A stretch of DNA of 64,000 nucleotides from Ifrita kowaldi. Taxonomy: Eukaryota > Chordata > Aves > Passeriformes > Cinclosomatidae. A program made the translations under genes and the position numbers. Below the pieces are notes generated by a model that did not search any database, was not told the DNA's origin, and saw only the letters and a list, made by a program, of their open reading frames with translations. The number at the start of each line of letters is the position of its first letter. Position 1 is the stretch's first letter. Positions 38,953-50,528 of the stretch are shown here, in pieces. The stretch spans positions 344,578-408,577 of the forward strand of contig VZRS01007550.1 of the NCBI GenBank assembly GCA_013398055.1. Reading direction: 5' to 3'.

Positions 38953-41885
38953 TAGTCACAGTTAATATTTAAAGCAAAAATCTTTTTTGTTGTTGCTGTT
39001 CGGAAATTTGTGGGTTCATTTCCAAAATGCAGTCATTTGAACCTTCATTGGGGTGTCTCGGGAAATTTTATTGCAGGTTATTTCGTGATCAGAAAATTCA
39101 GTAATTCACTGTATCTATTTGTATCAGTCTGCTGAAAGAGTTCAGGGGTTATTGGCAGAAAAAATTGTATGGCTTCTTCATTATTTTTTTTTAACTGATG
39201 AAACCACAAGCTTGTGTAAAAATATTTTTCAAGGATAAATGGCTGGTAATGACAGGAAGAAGGAAAAAGGTACAATCAAGATACAGTGTGATTCAGGAGA
39301 GCTGTTAATATTCTAGACCCCTTGGAGAAATGAAATCATTAAATACCTGTTTTAACTCAAACTTGGAATTTTAATCCTTTTTCCCATACTTTTATGGCAT
39401 CTATTAAGAAGCAGTAGTTTAAATCCAGTTAAATAATTGAGACGTTAATTTAATCAGTAAAGAGAGAACTCACAAAATTTTCTTGTGGAATTGCAGCTGA
39501 AGCTTTGACAGATGTTTGCAGTGTGAACCAACACAAGTTGCAAATTGTGAATAAGGCTTTTTGGTGTTTCATTTAAAGCAGTTATCTCCGAGATCAGTAT
39601 CAGGATGGCTCCAAGAAGTGTGGAGTTTGTCAGGTACTTTCTTTAAGGTCTTGTGGACTATACCGAGTCTCATTGTCTGGTGCTCTGCACAGTTGTGAAT
39701 CAACTTGTTAGTTTGGTTTAGTTGGCTAAAGAGACACCCAGCACATCTGCTAAAGCTCCAAAGTTGTTTTTAAAGTAAAATGTAGACCTACCTGGAGCCA
39801 GGTCCTGTCTTCACCCCTGCACCTACAGGGTCAGAGTGCTCTCTTCTCCTTTCCCTGGTTTCAAAGTTACATTAATTACACAAATGGATCGAGTAAAGCC
39901 TTCATGGATTAATGTGTGGAGATTTGCGTCTATCTACCTTTCAGGTGTGTCCCCAGGGTGTTTTGTTCAGCCTGGGATATCTTTTAGGTGTCCTCCCTGC
40001 CTGGGAAGCATCTTTTGCAGCCCTGGGGCTTTTGAGGGCTAACTTGAAGAGACCTCAGTATGGAGAATTTGGAGGTTTGTCTTTCTGGCCACCTGAACAC
40101 GATCTTGGACCTCATGCATTTCATCTTTTAATCCATCTGGCTCTCACTTTGCCTGCACCTTCTTGTCACAGCCTGTGACCTGTGGACTGGACCCCAAACC
40201 AGACCCCTCGTGCTGTTTAAACCCCCCAGCCCCAAACAATGCTTTTGACAGGGCATTGCCCCCTCAGGTTTCTCTGCCTTGAAACACATCCTATTTTCAG
40301 TGGCTGCTGTGAATTATTTGAACACATTTCTTCTCTTCCTCAGGACTGTGAGCTGCTGTAATTTGAACTACGTGTGACACAATTATCTGTCTGGCATTTA
40401 GAAGAAAAATACAAATTTCCAGTCAAAAGGCTCATACAACATTTTGGCAGGAAATGTGCACCTTCCATTTGAAAAACCATTCTGTTGTGATTTGAAACCA
40501 CTATTTACTAACATCCACCTGCACAACATGATTCAACCAACAGTGCTGCAGCAGAACTTGCTTTCCGAACTCAAACCACTATGACCATACAATTCTAATT
40601 TGTTTTGTTCAACAGCACACATTCTTTTAATATACCCTGTTAAAAACAAATGTGCCTTGTCATTGCTTCTGGAGCAAGGCAGGCACATCACCTGTATCAG
40701 TTTGCATTTCAGACATGTCCCAGTGCATGCTTCAGTTGTGTGCAAAGTTTCAGAAGGGTAAATTTGGGAAAAAAAAGTTAAACTACTGCCCCAAGGATAT
40801 TTTTTTATTCCTCTGGAGTGCAGTGTTTTCAAACTATGAGGAAAATGTCTTTCAGGAAAATGCTGTCTCTTGGGAGGAAGGAATAAAATCATATGAAATG
40901 ATAGCAAACTAGAAAAATATCAGCATCTCATGGGATATGGGATCCCACAGGAGCTTTGAAATAGTTTCTTTCCAGAGCAAATTTACCGTGTTTGAGGATA
41001 CTACTGTGGAATACATGAAGTTAGAGGAAGGGATTTTGGGAAGTCAGCATGTACATTTAAATGAGTCATTCTTAGGGACAGAGAGGAAATTTCAGGAGGG
41101 AATTTATCAAAGTTCCTTTGTCTTTTGTGTAATAAACAACCATTCCCACAAAGCCGTGTCACAGATTTGCCCAGGAAGCTTTCCTTAGCTTGCCTGCCTT
41201 GTTTGTTTAGTATGGGAAGATTATCAACCCTATTTGTTCTTTATGTACTGGAATTTTATAGTATCAGCGTTGTTAGTAAATACACATTACATATTCCTAT
41301 CCTCTTGGGAGGAGAGATACATGTTTAAAAGGAAAGAGTTATACAGTCTATGAATTTTGGTTTTGTGTGGACACCATTTTCTCAATTCCACTTCTTGGAT
41401 TGAAAGAAATGTTTTGACCACGAACCTATTTCCATTAATTTTCTTGATTCTTCCTGAGAAGAACCTGAAAAGCCATGAAGATTCAGAATGGTAGAGAAAC
41501 AGGGGCTTGATGATCTTGGATAAATTGATAACTTCAGAATAGCCTGAATGTTGAGGGAATGTAGTCACATTTTAAGCCTAGAGCTATCTGTGTGCCACAC
41601 TTTCTCCTTCTCATCTCATTTCTGGAGAGCCCTGCAGCCTTTCCTCACCCCCTGGTATGAGGATGGATGGTGTGTGTACTTTGCACTTGGCTTGGTGGAT
41701 TCTGATGTTGCTGAGAGGGGAGAGAGCTGGGTGGGAATATTGCTTTAGGAAAAGGTGCCAGGGCTGTGTTTGATGTGAAGATAACTGAAAACAAACATTT
41801 TTTAAAATGCAAAGGTTTTGCTTCTACTCCAATGCTTTGCTGTATCTGTCTTAAATAGCTGTATTAAATACTTTCTGTCTTGTAG

Positions 41886-41962
41886 GAAATAAAGATACTG
41901 AAAAACAACGACTGCCCCTTTTTAGTGTCAGTGAGAGACTTTATGAAGAGCAGTGTTCAAGA
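41886..41962 (+). CDS. Candidate coding exon D (unrecognised gene)
   Basis: The acceptor is AATACTTTCTGTCTTGTAG, ending at 41885. The donor is AAGA/GTAAGT, a full intron-side match to consensus. The 77-nt segment enters with two bases (GA) that complete a glycine codon with exon C, then has 25 open codons and exits on a codon boundary. The text (TEKQRLPLFSVSERLYEEQC) is charged and helix-like, unlike most chance translations of this AT-rich DNA. A second frame is also open across the segment, so frame choice rests on the junction with 32322. The family is not recognised. Possible next segments in phase 0 are 48366-48397 and 43715-43806, neither convincing. Confidence 0.4.
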
Positions 41963-42836
41963 GTAAGTATTTCAACACAGTGCTCAATAGCCCATCTAGG
42001 AAAGAATATGGATCAAAGGTTTATTGTCTAACTGTTGTAAATTTGGGCCAGTTCTTGTCTGTAGATCTCTGACTCTTTTGTTTCTACAGAATTTAGCTCT
42101 GTATTCAGATTTACTGGGGGAGGGTGGATGTTTTTTGGGTTCTTTTAATGCCTGCAATTGTCAGAGGTTCAAGGATCAACATCCTTTTAAAAGACAAATA
42201 AGTTTGCATCTTTTGAATATACCTTAATACAGTTGTTCTGATACAATTATTGAAGACCCCCTGTTTCTAACCAAGCCGTATTTCTAATCTGTGCTCTTTT
42301 CTGAGGTGTTTGTGTGCACCTGATTTTGTTCTATCTGGCAGCGCCTGTTTTCTCCAGAATTGTTTGTCTGAGTCTTGCGGTCTTAAAATTACTCTTTGCT
42401 TTTCTTTCCTTTCCAATTTTTTTTCTCCATGTGGTTTGCTCATTTCTAATCCTTAATTTCTAATGAATTCTTTTAATGGTGTCTCGAGATATGATGATAA
42501 TGATGTCTACAGAGAGAGAAGGGAAAACAGCAACTTTAGGTGTGGGTTTCATCAGTAAAAAATAAAAAGAGAGTGTTTAGAAAAAGCACCCAGTGCAATG
42601 TGACTTTTGATGTGATAAAGACATTTGGTAAATATTTAAATCGTGCCAGGGGTTTAGAAAATACTTGGCCTCATGAAAGGCAGGATTGAGATACAACAGT
42701 GTCCCAAAAGAGTGACTGCCAGCACTGATTTTTAGTTTTTGGAAAACACTGCCATTTTGGATTAAATCTACCAGTAGCCTACTTTCAATGTGAGTTTTAC
42801 ACGGCTCTTCACAATTCCAGGCGGATTTAAACCAAA

Positions 42837-42866
42837 TGTTAGTATCTGTTAGTGTATGTTAGTATC
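42837..42866. repeat. 10-bp tandem repeat, three units
   Basis: Three consecutive 10-mers of the form TGTTAGTRTM. The first and third (TGTTAGTATC) are identical, and the middle one differs at two positions. Confidence 0.85.
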
Positions 42867-43383
42867 TTTATTGATACCATATTCCAGGCTATGCTTTGCT
42901 TCTTGTGAAGTTTTCCCAAGGCTCAAATTGTTGCTGGCCACTTCTGGCCCAGGGCAGGCGAATGATCTTTACGTGACATGTAGTCATCAATGCCTCCTTT
43001 ATGCACAACCTCTCTGCAAGCTCAGCTTACTTTGGGGCAAAAAAGGTTAGAAATCTGGTGTGGGGAGGCGTTTTCTTCCTTGTGGACAGTTCTGGGTCAT
43101 GAAATGTGTACATTCAGTGAACTTTAAACTTTCTGTTATTAGAATTTTTTGGTTTTTTTAACTCAAGAACAGAAAATGTAGAAGCTATGATTGATTTATT
43201 TATTTTTTTTTAAAGAATCTGGGAAACTGCCTCAGGTGATTATAACTGTTAGTCAACTGTAGCAAGAAAGGCTTGAGAGTCTTTTTTTGAAGGAGGCTTG
43301 GAAAAGCGATTAAAAGCTGCCTGAGTTTATTAAACACAAATCTTTGGGAAAAAACCTGAAAAGTGGCTGTAATAAACCCTCTC

Positions 43384-43401
43384 TTTTTTTTTTTTTTTTT
43401 T
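43384..43401. repeat. Poly-T tract (18 T)
   Basis: Homopolymer of 18 T followed by GAGACATGG. On the minus strand it is a poly-A, but no polyadenylation hexamer lies close upstream in that sense. Confidence 0.9.
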
Positions 43402-44448
43402 GAGACATGGCAAATCTCAGGGATTTTAAGCTGTCTGGTACCAAGTACTGCATAGATGGTAATTAGCTGAGTTGAAGAAATTGCAGATTGATATTGATGT
43501 GGCATGGTGAAAACGAGCTAAAGGAAATTCACCAATGGGCTGTGTTAAAAAAGTGAGTAGGAGAGGAGGGGAAATTCTGTTTAATGTTTCCATTTAGTCT
43601 GGCACAAAAAATGGGGGTGTAATGACATATAGAAGGTGTTTCTGAAGTAGGAAGGAATGAAAATAAAATACAGGAAGAACTTGCTAGTAAGACATTACCT
43701 TTCATTTTTGACAGGTGTTTTTTGCTGTATCACTTTTGGGGTACCGTCAGGTGGCAGACCCCAGTTATTTTTGTGGTCAAGATAGAAAGAGAAAGAGACT
43801 CCTCAGGTTTACGTCCTCTACATGTTGTTTCACGTACTTCCCCCTCCTGATAACCCTCCCTTCTAAAACAAATAATTTTGTTTTCATGCTTTCCTTTTAT
43901 AAGACTCTCTCCACCTTCTCCAGATAATCCATCTGTCAGCTGTTGACCTTAGCAGCAACTGTCAGATTTAATGTGCAGAAGTTCTTTATGTGATTACAAA
44001 GCAAAATGTCGGTGCAGGATTCTGGTTAAAAGAAAAAAAAAAAGGATAAGTCTTGATTATTTTAATAAATTATACATAATAGAAGAGTTGGGACACGTCA
44101 AGGAGAGTCTTTGGTTTGTCTGCAGACTAGATGCCTTATCTATAGTATATAAAACTCATAGCTTACAGCTTGGGATGTTTTTCTTGTTGGTTTGGGTTTT
44201 TTTTTTTAATCCTTTCTATCTCATCTTCCCCAGAGTAAGATTCTTGCTCTGTTGTATCACCTCTCATTCAGCTTTGTTACTTAACTTAAAAACTTCATGA
44301 CAGAAAAAAATACATCATACTACTATCCTGTTTTCTTCTTTTGTTTAAGGTTTAGCCTCAGTTAAATCCATACTGTCCCTTTTCCAGCTGAGTTTTAGTA
44401 CTTTATGTGTGTGGTTTTGAGTGCCATGATACAAAAAAGATGTAAAGC

Positions 44449-44889
44449 TGTTAGAGAGCATCTAGAGGAGGGATACAAGGATGGTGAAGGAATGGTGAGG
44501 AAGTCATACAAGGAGTGGCCGAAGCCACTTGGTCTGTTCAGCTGGAGAAGAGGAGACTGAGGGAAAAACCTCACTCAGTTACAGCTTCCTTGCGAGGGGA
44601 AGAGGAGGGGCAGGCACTGATCTCTGCTCTGTGGGACAGGACCCAAGCAAATGGCCTGAAGTTGCGTCAGGAGAGGTTTAGGTTGGATATTAGGCGAAGT
44701 TTCTTCCCCCAGAGGGTGTTTGGGCACTGGAACAGCTCCCCAGGGGATGGTCACAGCCGCAAGCCTGACAGAGAAGCCTTTGGACACTGAGGCACAGGGT
44801 GTGATTTTTGGGGAGTCCTGTGCAGGGCCAGGAGCTGGACTTTGATGGCCCCTCTGGATCCCTTCCAACTCAGGATATTCTGTGATTGT
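44449..44889 (+). mobile_element. CR1-J-like LINE, truncated 3' end
   Basis: A CR1 tail of about 440 bp in sense orientation. Recognisable positions in order are GTCTGTTCAGCTGGAGAAG, AGGAGACTGAGGG, CGAGGGGAAGAGGAGGGGCA, GGTTTAGGTTGGATATTAGG, GAGGGTGTTTGGGCACTGGA, TGTGCAGGGCCAGGAGCTGG, CCCTTCCAACTCAGGATATT, and the terminal CTGTGATT. This is the CR1-J type common in bird genomes. Against the usual form it has small internal losses, and the residual ORF2 end is broken in all frames. It ends in a single terminal octamer rather than a row of them. The left edge is approximate. Confidence 0.93.
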
Positions 44890-45257
44890 CTCAATCCTAT
44901 CTTAATCACCTGGAAACAAACAACATTTTTGTAAACTCTCATCTTGTGTTGTAAAACGGGGAGGCTGAATTAATCACAAGTGAGACTGGACAGAACAACA
45001 AGAGAGGCTTTGCACAGGAGAAATTCACTCAGCCTGGCAGGGAATGCTGCAGGCTGGCTGTGTTGAAAAGGTACTACCCCATTGTATAAACTGTACCAGA
45101 GTGATGAAAGCAAGTTTCCGCTTGGGCTTCTTGAGGTGGACCAGCTTGTAACACTAGCCAAGAGAGGAACATGAGGAATACATTTCACTGTTTTATTCCA
45201 ATTTATAACCCCTTTGGGAGAGAAGGGAATATTTACCAATTGCTTAACATCCAGGAG

Positions 45258-45273
45258 AAAAAAAAAAAAAAAA
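45258..45273. repeat. Poly-A tract (16 A)
   Basis: A run of 16 A followed by CCCAACC and further A/C-rich sequence. No retroposon body is recognised upstream of it. Confidence 0.88.
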
Positions 45274-45582
45274 CCCAACCAATTGAACAAAACCCCAACC
45301 AGACAAAAAGATGAATCAAAAAAAGCCAAACCAAGCCTCTACATTTTGGTGTTTGCTTATAAGAGCAGGAGATAAAATAAGAAGGAAACTCTTTGGCTGA
45401 ATGGACATTCAAAAGATGAACCTCTGCTTTCCTACATCTGACAATGTGTTTCGTGACTGTCTGAGCAAGGAGTGAGCAAGGAAGGGATTGTGGCAGTTCT
45501 TGCAGGGTGGCCTTTACTTAGCAAAATTAGAAAATTCAGTAGGTGTGCTCGGAATTCTTATTCTGCTGCACACTGTACTTAC

Positions 45583-45789
45583 TTCTGTGGTACTCTGCTC
45601 TTGTGATGGGAATGTGAGCTCCCTGGGGATTTGAGTCAGAATGGCACACTGCAGGTATTCCTTCTTGAACACTTAAAGCCAGTGTAGTAACTATAGGTGT
45701 CATTGCATTCATTAAGCACTTAATTCCTGGTTTAATGAGTGTAACATTCGGGTTTATCCACACATTTTTATTCTTACCTAACTGAGAAT
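45583..45789 (-). CDS. Candidate minus-strand exon, 207 nt
   Basis: In minus sense the segment runs from 45789 to 45583. The acceptor is CATCCTGTTAATCCTTTAG and the donor is CAGAA/GTAAGTAC, a full intron-side match. It is 207 nt long with entry and exit phase 1. All 68 codons are open, 44 of them beginning with a purine, more than at the third position, which is a weak coding sign. The text includes NKNVWINPNVTLIKPGIKC and NPQGAHIPITRAEYHR. It joins in phase to 50528-50483 upstream and to 26123-26028 downstream. No family is recognised. It sits antisense to the plus-strand candidate gene, so one of the two is probably not real. Confidence 0.3.
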
Positions 45790-48505
45790 CTAAAGGATTA
45801 ACAGGATGGGCACCAACTGTAGTACTTTTTATTCTCATGCTTTCAATTTGCATTTTAACTTCAGCTCTGCTTTAACACTGATAATGCACAAAGCCCAGTG
45901 ATATTATTACACTTTGACACTGAATTACCAGATAAATGACTTGTCAGAGTTCATTTATGTTTCTGAATGTTTGGCAAAGAGTGACAGCTGCATGGAGGTT
46001 ATAATTCAGCAATGCATTATCTCAATGAAGGAAAGCAGCTTCCCCTGAAAAACAAAATCTTGGGGGTCTAGATAAGGTGGTTTTAGATTAAAAATGTGAT
46101 TGTATGCCAAATAAGAGGATTAGTTCTAGAAGTCAGATAGTGCCAGAGGAAAGGAGATACAGTGACTTGCCTCCTTTTGAGCTAAGAGCAGAATTTTGGA
46201 TGATCATCAGGCACCTGTACTGGAAAAAGTTTTCTCCCCTTTAAAGAGGAAAAAGAACAAAGTTACTGATGTTGTTCAAATTCAGTTTTTTGTTCAGTGT
46301 GTTCTGGTTTGCACTTTTTTGATACTGTGATCTCTGCTCTCTGCCAGTCAACGTGACGTGACTTTTCAAAATACCTGAGAAAGAATGAAGGCAGCAAGTA
46401 ATTTAAAAATCTGTGATGGCAAACTGATGCAAAATAAAACTTCTATATTTCAAATTCAACATCCTTTAACTATCGGGGAGATTTATTTCGCTTCCAGGGG
46501 AGAAAAAAGAAAAACTAGCAAAAACTAAGGAAATCCCTGCTGTCTCTCCTGGTCTCCTTGGCATCATTTCTTGCATCACCTCAGGGTTACTTTGGTAAAA
46601 CTTCTATGTGCACTGAATATTATCTATATTTTAACATTTCTTAGTTCTCCCAACATTGGTAAAATTTTGGATGTTGTTCTACATCCTTTGGAATGGGAGA
46701 ATAGCGCTGATTCTGTCTGTTAAAGAACACCCTCTGATTACTGGATTTTCAGCCTTAACTATATTAATTTGCAAAGAGAATTTTATAATTATGTATATTC
46801 ATCACATCAATTCACAAAAGACATGTGTGGCGTGTGGAAATTAGAGCTCTAGAGATAAGAAACTCCCCCTCCCCCACCTAGGATGTGTAATTAGAGGTGC
46901 TCATTTAGTGGATCAGTTCTCAATTATCCGTTAAGTGTAAGTATTTGAGTTAGATATGTTCTTTAGTCTAACGTGACTGAACATAATTTAGCTTGGAGGA
47001 TGTGAGGTGTTGGCTGCTGAAGGCAAACTGACAGATGACATTTCTTATAAATCACATTTCTGAACATGAAACTCGCTATGTGTAGCCCATGTTTATCCTG
47101 AAAGGGAGCTGGGAAGTCAGAGCAGAGCTAGGAATATATAGCTTTCTGTAGGGAACACTTCCAGGGACGTGCTGGGTAGTTTCAATTTATTATAATGAGG
47201 TTTCGGTGTAATAAATACACATAGTAAGTTGCAGAGGAGGCATTGGACAGGATTGATGGTGGCTATAACAAAGCTCTGTTTATGGATAGGTACATAAAAA
47301 AGATCAGATACTGCCATTCTCTAATTCAGACACCCTGCTGCTGAAAGAAAAATCTCTCTCAGAGTTTGATCCCTGGAAAAAAGGAATCCACATAAACCCG
47401 TTTGTGTGTGTATTTATGTGGGTTTTCTGCTTTGTTTTGGTTTTAATTTCTTGCAGTACCTGTGGGCTGTTTTGTACATATTTTCACTTTCTGGTGAGCA
47501 TCTGTCATTTGTTGTTTTAATAGTTTGAACTGTGGCACTTGCTAATGCCATGTACTTACGCAGTTTCACCTTCATTTTTAAATATTCTGAACACCCAGTA
47601 AACTACATTGCTGGAAAGTTTAACTGAAGTTTAGTAATGCAGAGGAGTCCCTGCACAGGAAGCTAGAGGGTGAATTTAGAGCACACACACGGCTCTGTCA
47701 CATGTAATCTGTCTGGTTGGGGATTTTTTAGAGCAGGGAACAATTACCCAGTGTAATAGGTGCAGGTACCACCTTCTCAGCTTCAGGAGATCTTGAGCAC
47801 CACCAGTCTCTAGAATCCCTATTTAAGGGACACTGTGTGAGACCTGGGCAGCTGTTGCTAGTGGGATGCTCTCAGGAAGGTCAGGCTGGATTTGGGTGAT
47901 GTGATTTGCTTCAATCCTTTCTCGCATGCTCCCCCTTATTGCAGGTTTAGCTTGTCTAAAACATTAATTTAGATTTTTCTTATAATCCTTATTGTCCTTG
48001 GGGATGTGTACTGAGCTGTCTGGTTGCTAATCTATTAATCTTATTTGTAAATGTTTTAATACTGGACTGCACCCTTATCACAAAATTCACCCAACACCAG
48101 ATAGAACATGGAGTGCTGGATAATGAATTTAACAGCAAAATCAGCACCTGTGCTTCTCTTGCATATTGCACATATATGATTTTTCCTTCAGAGTTTTCAA
48201 TGTCAAAGTTTCATACTCTAAACCAGATGTTTATGTCCATAAAACAAAGTTTTAGGCTGACAGCCTAAAGCTCACCTTAGAAAATGCAGGAAACCACTCA
48301 TCCCCTCTTCTCTTGCTACCAGTTTATACCCCCTGCTTTTCCTCTCTGATGTTTCTGGTTGGCAGCATCAAACTGAACGAATGGCAGCCATTCCCAGGTG
48401 AAAAATGCTGCTTCTGCTTGAGAATAAAAAAGTTGCTGAGTCCTGGTTTGCAGCCCCCCTTTAAATGAATTGACCTAGAAACAGATTCCTCCTTACTTCA
48501 CACAG

Positions 48506-48520
48506 AGGTGCTTGTTGCAG
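48506..48520 (+). other. Candidate 15-nt microexon
   Basis: Acceptor TCCTCCTTACTTCACACAG (ends 48505), 15 bases, then donor TTGCAG/GTAAGT, a perfect consensus junction. The length is a multiple of three, so inclusion would keep the frame. Equally, the CAG/GTAAGT junction alone could act as a zero-length recursive splice point. No reading frame support is possible at this size. Confidence 0.2.
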
Positions 48521-49556
48521 GTAAGTGATGAAACAGCAGTAACTGGGAATTCACCCTGTGCCTTTCTGCACTATTTTGAGGAGAACTCGGGTGTTCTGGG
48601 GTCAGTAAAGCCTGCAGCTGGGTGCTGGAATTGCACTCAAGGCCTCCAGTTCTGTGCTGTGCGTGGCACTGGTTCAGACTGGGCTCTGAAGGGGTGATCA
48701 GCTTGCACAGTGCAAGGATTTCTCAACTAGAGCTGTGTCAAAGCAAAGGTCTTCTGCGATGGACAAAAACACATGGACATTTTGGCTCAGAACACTTGGC
48801 TTTTTGATAAAAACCTGACTTACATGAAAGGATATAAAGCCTGAGGTGCTGTTCAAACCCTGGAATTTTGCCCAGTTACCGTGTTCTCTGCCCCAACCCC
48901 CCTCTCATCACTTAGTTTAAAACCAAGCTTTATCAGTAGATTTATTTTTCTTTCCAACCCCCTTTCATACCATACATATAAAGCAGAATAATTAAGCTTT
49001 TTACTGGTCATTTGCTGTTGTTTTGCACAGATTTATTTCAGCTAAGTGGCTTTCAAGTGTATGCAAAGAATGATAAGAGAAGGTTTTACTCGAGCACTTA
49101 AACTATAAACCATCTGTCTGTGAAATGTGGGGTTGGTTTCCCATCAAGTTTTTTTAAAACTTACTGATTGCTTAAAAGCAGCAGGATGAAGTAGGGCATG
49201 GTGTAATATTCCTAAATAGGTTTGTCATGGCTGCAGGAAGTTTTAATTTTGAAACTGACCCTTCACTTCTGCTCAGTGCATTTGTGTTTTTCATGTCCGA
49301 AGTCAGATTGGGTTGTATTGAGGGTGGGGCATAAGTAAAGTGCTCAAGTTTTATGCTCATCTGTGCCACAGGTGACCCTTTCTTTGTTATTAATCAGCTT
49401 GGAAACCTTTCTTATGCTTTTTTTTTTGTCTTGCTTTGTTTCCATGGCTTTTGTGTGTAGATGTACATCCTCCACAATAATAAACAAATGCATTTTTCAC
49501 CATACCACTCAAATAACTGGGAGGCTTATGCAAAGAAAGGATGGATCTCTTTCTCT

Positions 49557-49645
49557 TTGGATATAATATATATATTATATTTGGATGTATATCTATTGGA
49601 ATATTTGGATATAATATGTATATAATAAATATATCTAAAATATAA
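49557..49645. repeat. AT-rich imperfect tandem tract
   Basis: The phrase TTGGATATAATA occurs twice (starting at about 49557 and 49608), embedded in ATAT-rich sequence with partial copies between. It looks like a degenerate AT minisatellite, about 90 bp. Confidence 0.75.
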
Positions 49646-50482
49646 AATTCCTTTATATAATTATCTAATTAGGGCTAATCCACGATATGTGGATGTCCTC
49701 ATGTAAATGTTCTTTCCATCTGGATGTCGATGACACAAGATACTGTCCCTTTCCATGTTCTTCTACCACAGTTACCTTCTCTAAATCTGTGTCATGCTTC
49801 TAAAGAGAAATATGAGAAAAATGTGGTTTTATTCCCAGAATAATTAGCTATTTTTAAGGGTGAGGCATATGTTTGTATAGCTTCTGTGAATATAGAATCC
49901 TAGAAAGGCTTTTAAGAAGGTGGAGGTGAGCCAGTGGCTCAAACACCTGGATCTGGCCTTGTGTGGGGTTTGGTTCTTGCACTGCTTGTTCAGACTTGCA
50001 CCTCTGCCTTGGCAAGTTGGCATCAAAGTGAGGGAACAGTTGAAATCAGTGGTTATAAACATTTTGTAGCCTGTGCTGACAGTTATCCAGGGTGGAAATT
50101 AGTGATTGGCATATTTTGGAAAGCAGTTAGGCAAGTGTCTGGGTTTAAGAGGAAGAGTACTATAATATGTAACAGCTAAAAGGCAGAGGCTGTTTGCGGT
50201 TCATCTGAAAGTATATGGTAATTTTGCAACCTTCATTATGACAATTTCACCACGGGGAAAAAAAACTCTCGTTATGTGAGCATTGGCATGCTTTGATTAA
50301 AATTTTAAATGTGTGTGACAAGTGCAAATTTTCCCACATTTACCAGCATGTGGAGAACCTGCAGGGGGTTTGAGGACCTTTTCTGATAGATGAATAAAGC
50401 ATATTTTACTAGAACTTCTTAATGAAGATGTTATATCTTCAGTCTCAAATTTAACTTGAACTCCAGTTACCCTTACACTTAC

Positions 50483-50528
50483 CAGAAAAGTGTGTGGATT
50501 TCAGCTTCCACAAACAGCTCTTCATGTA
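50483..50528 (-). CDS. Candidate minus-strand exon, 46 nt
   Basis: In minus sense the segment runs from 50528 to 50483. The acceptor is strong (TTTCTTTTGCACTTTCAAG) and so is the donor (TTCTG/GTAAGTG). It is 46 nt long. Two frames are open: one in phase 0-1, which fits the next minus candidate at 45789, and one in phase 1-2 that reads HEELFVEAEIHTLF and does not fit. The splice sites are among the best pairs in the window. The coding content is too short to judge. Confidence 0.25.

Larger units (their letters stand above)
32384..41885. other. Intron-like stretch, no supported gene
   Basis: About 9.5 kb of single-copy sequence. It holds a short T run near 33338-33350, a 16-T run at 38731-38746, a 15-bp direct repeat with 21-bp spacing at 38917-38952, and a block at 35400-35660 that looks like a conserved noncoding element. 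I see no clear transposon here. Confidence 0.5.
41963..44448. other. Noncoding stretch before the plus-strand CR1
   Basis: Holds a 10-bp tandem repeat (42837-42866), an 18-T run (43384-43401) and an A-rich patch at 44032-44043. The plus frame at 43715-43927 follows a reasonable acceptor (ends 43714) and is open for 70 codons, but lacks a good donor. I do not call it. Confidence 0.5.

Noticed and set aside
44515..44868. Open frames on both strands over the plus-strand CR1
   Set aside because: Residue of the repeat itself; the ORF2 end is broken.
47457..47493. 37-nt segment with strong acceptor and donor GTGAGC
   Set aside because: Open in all three frames and very short, so the frame gives no evidence. 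The hydrophobic text does not fit after the charged candidate exon D.
49888..49920. CR1-like phrase ATAGAATCCTAGAAAGGC
   Set aside because: Only one short phrase matches. The following sequence does not continue into the CR1 tail.
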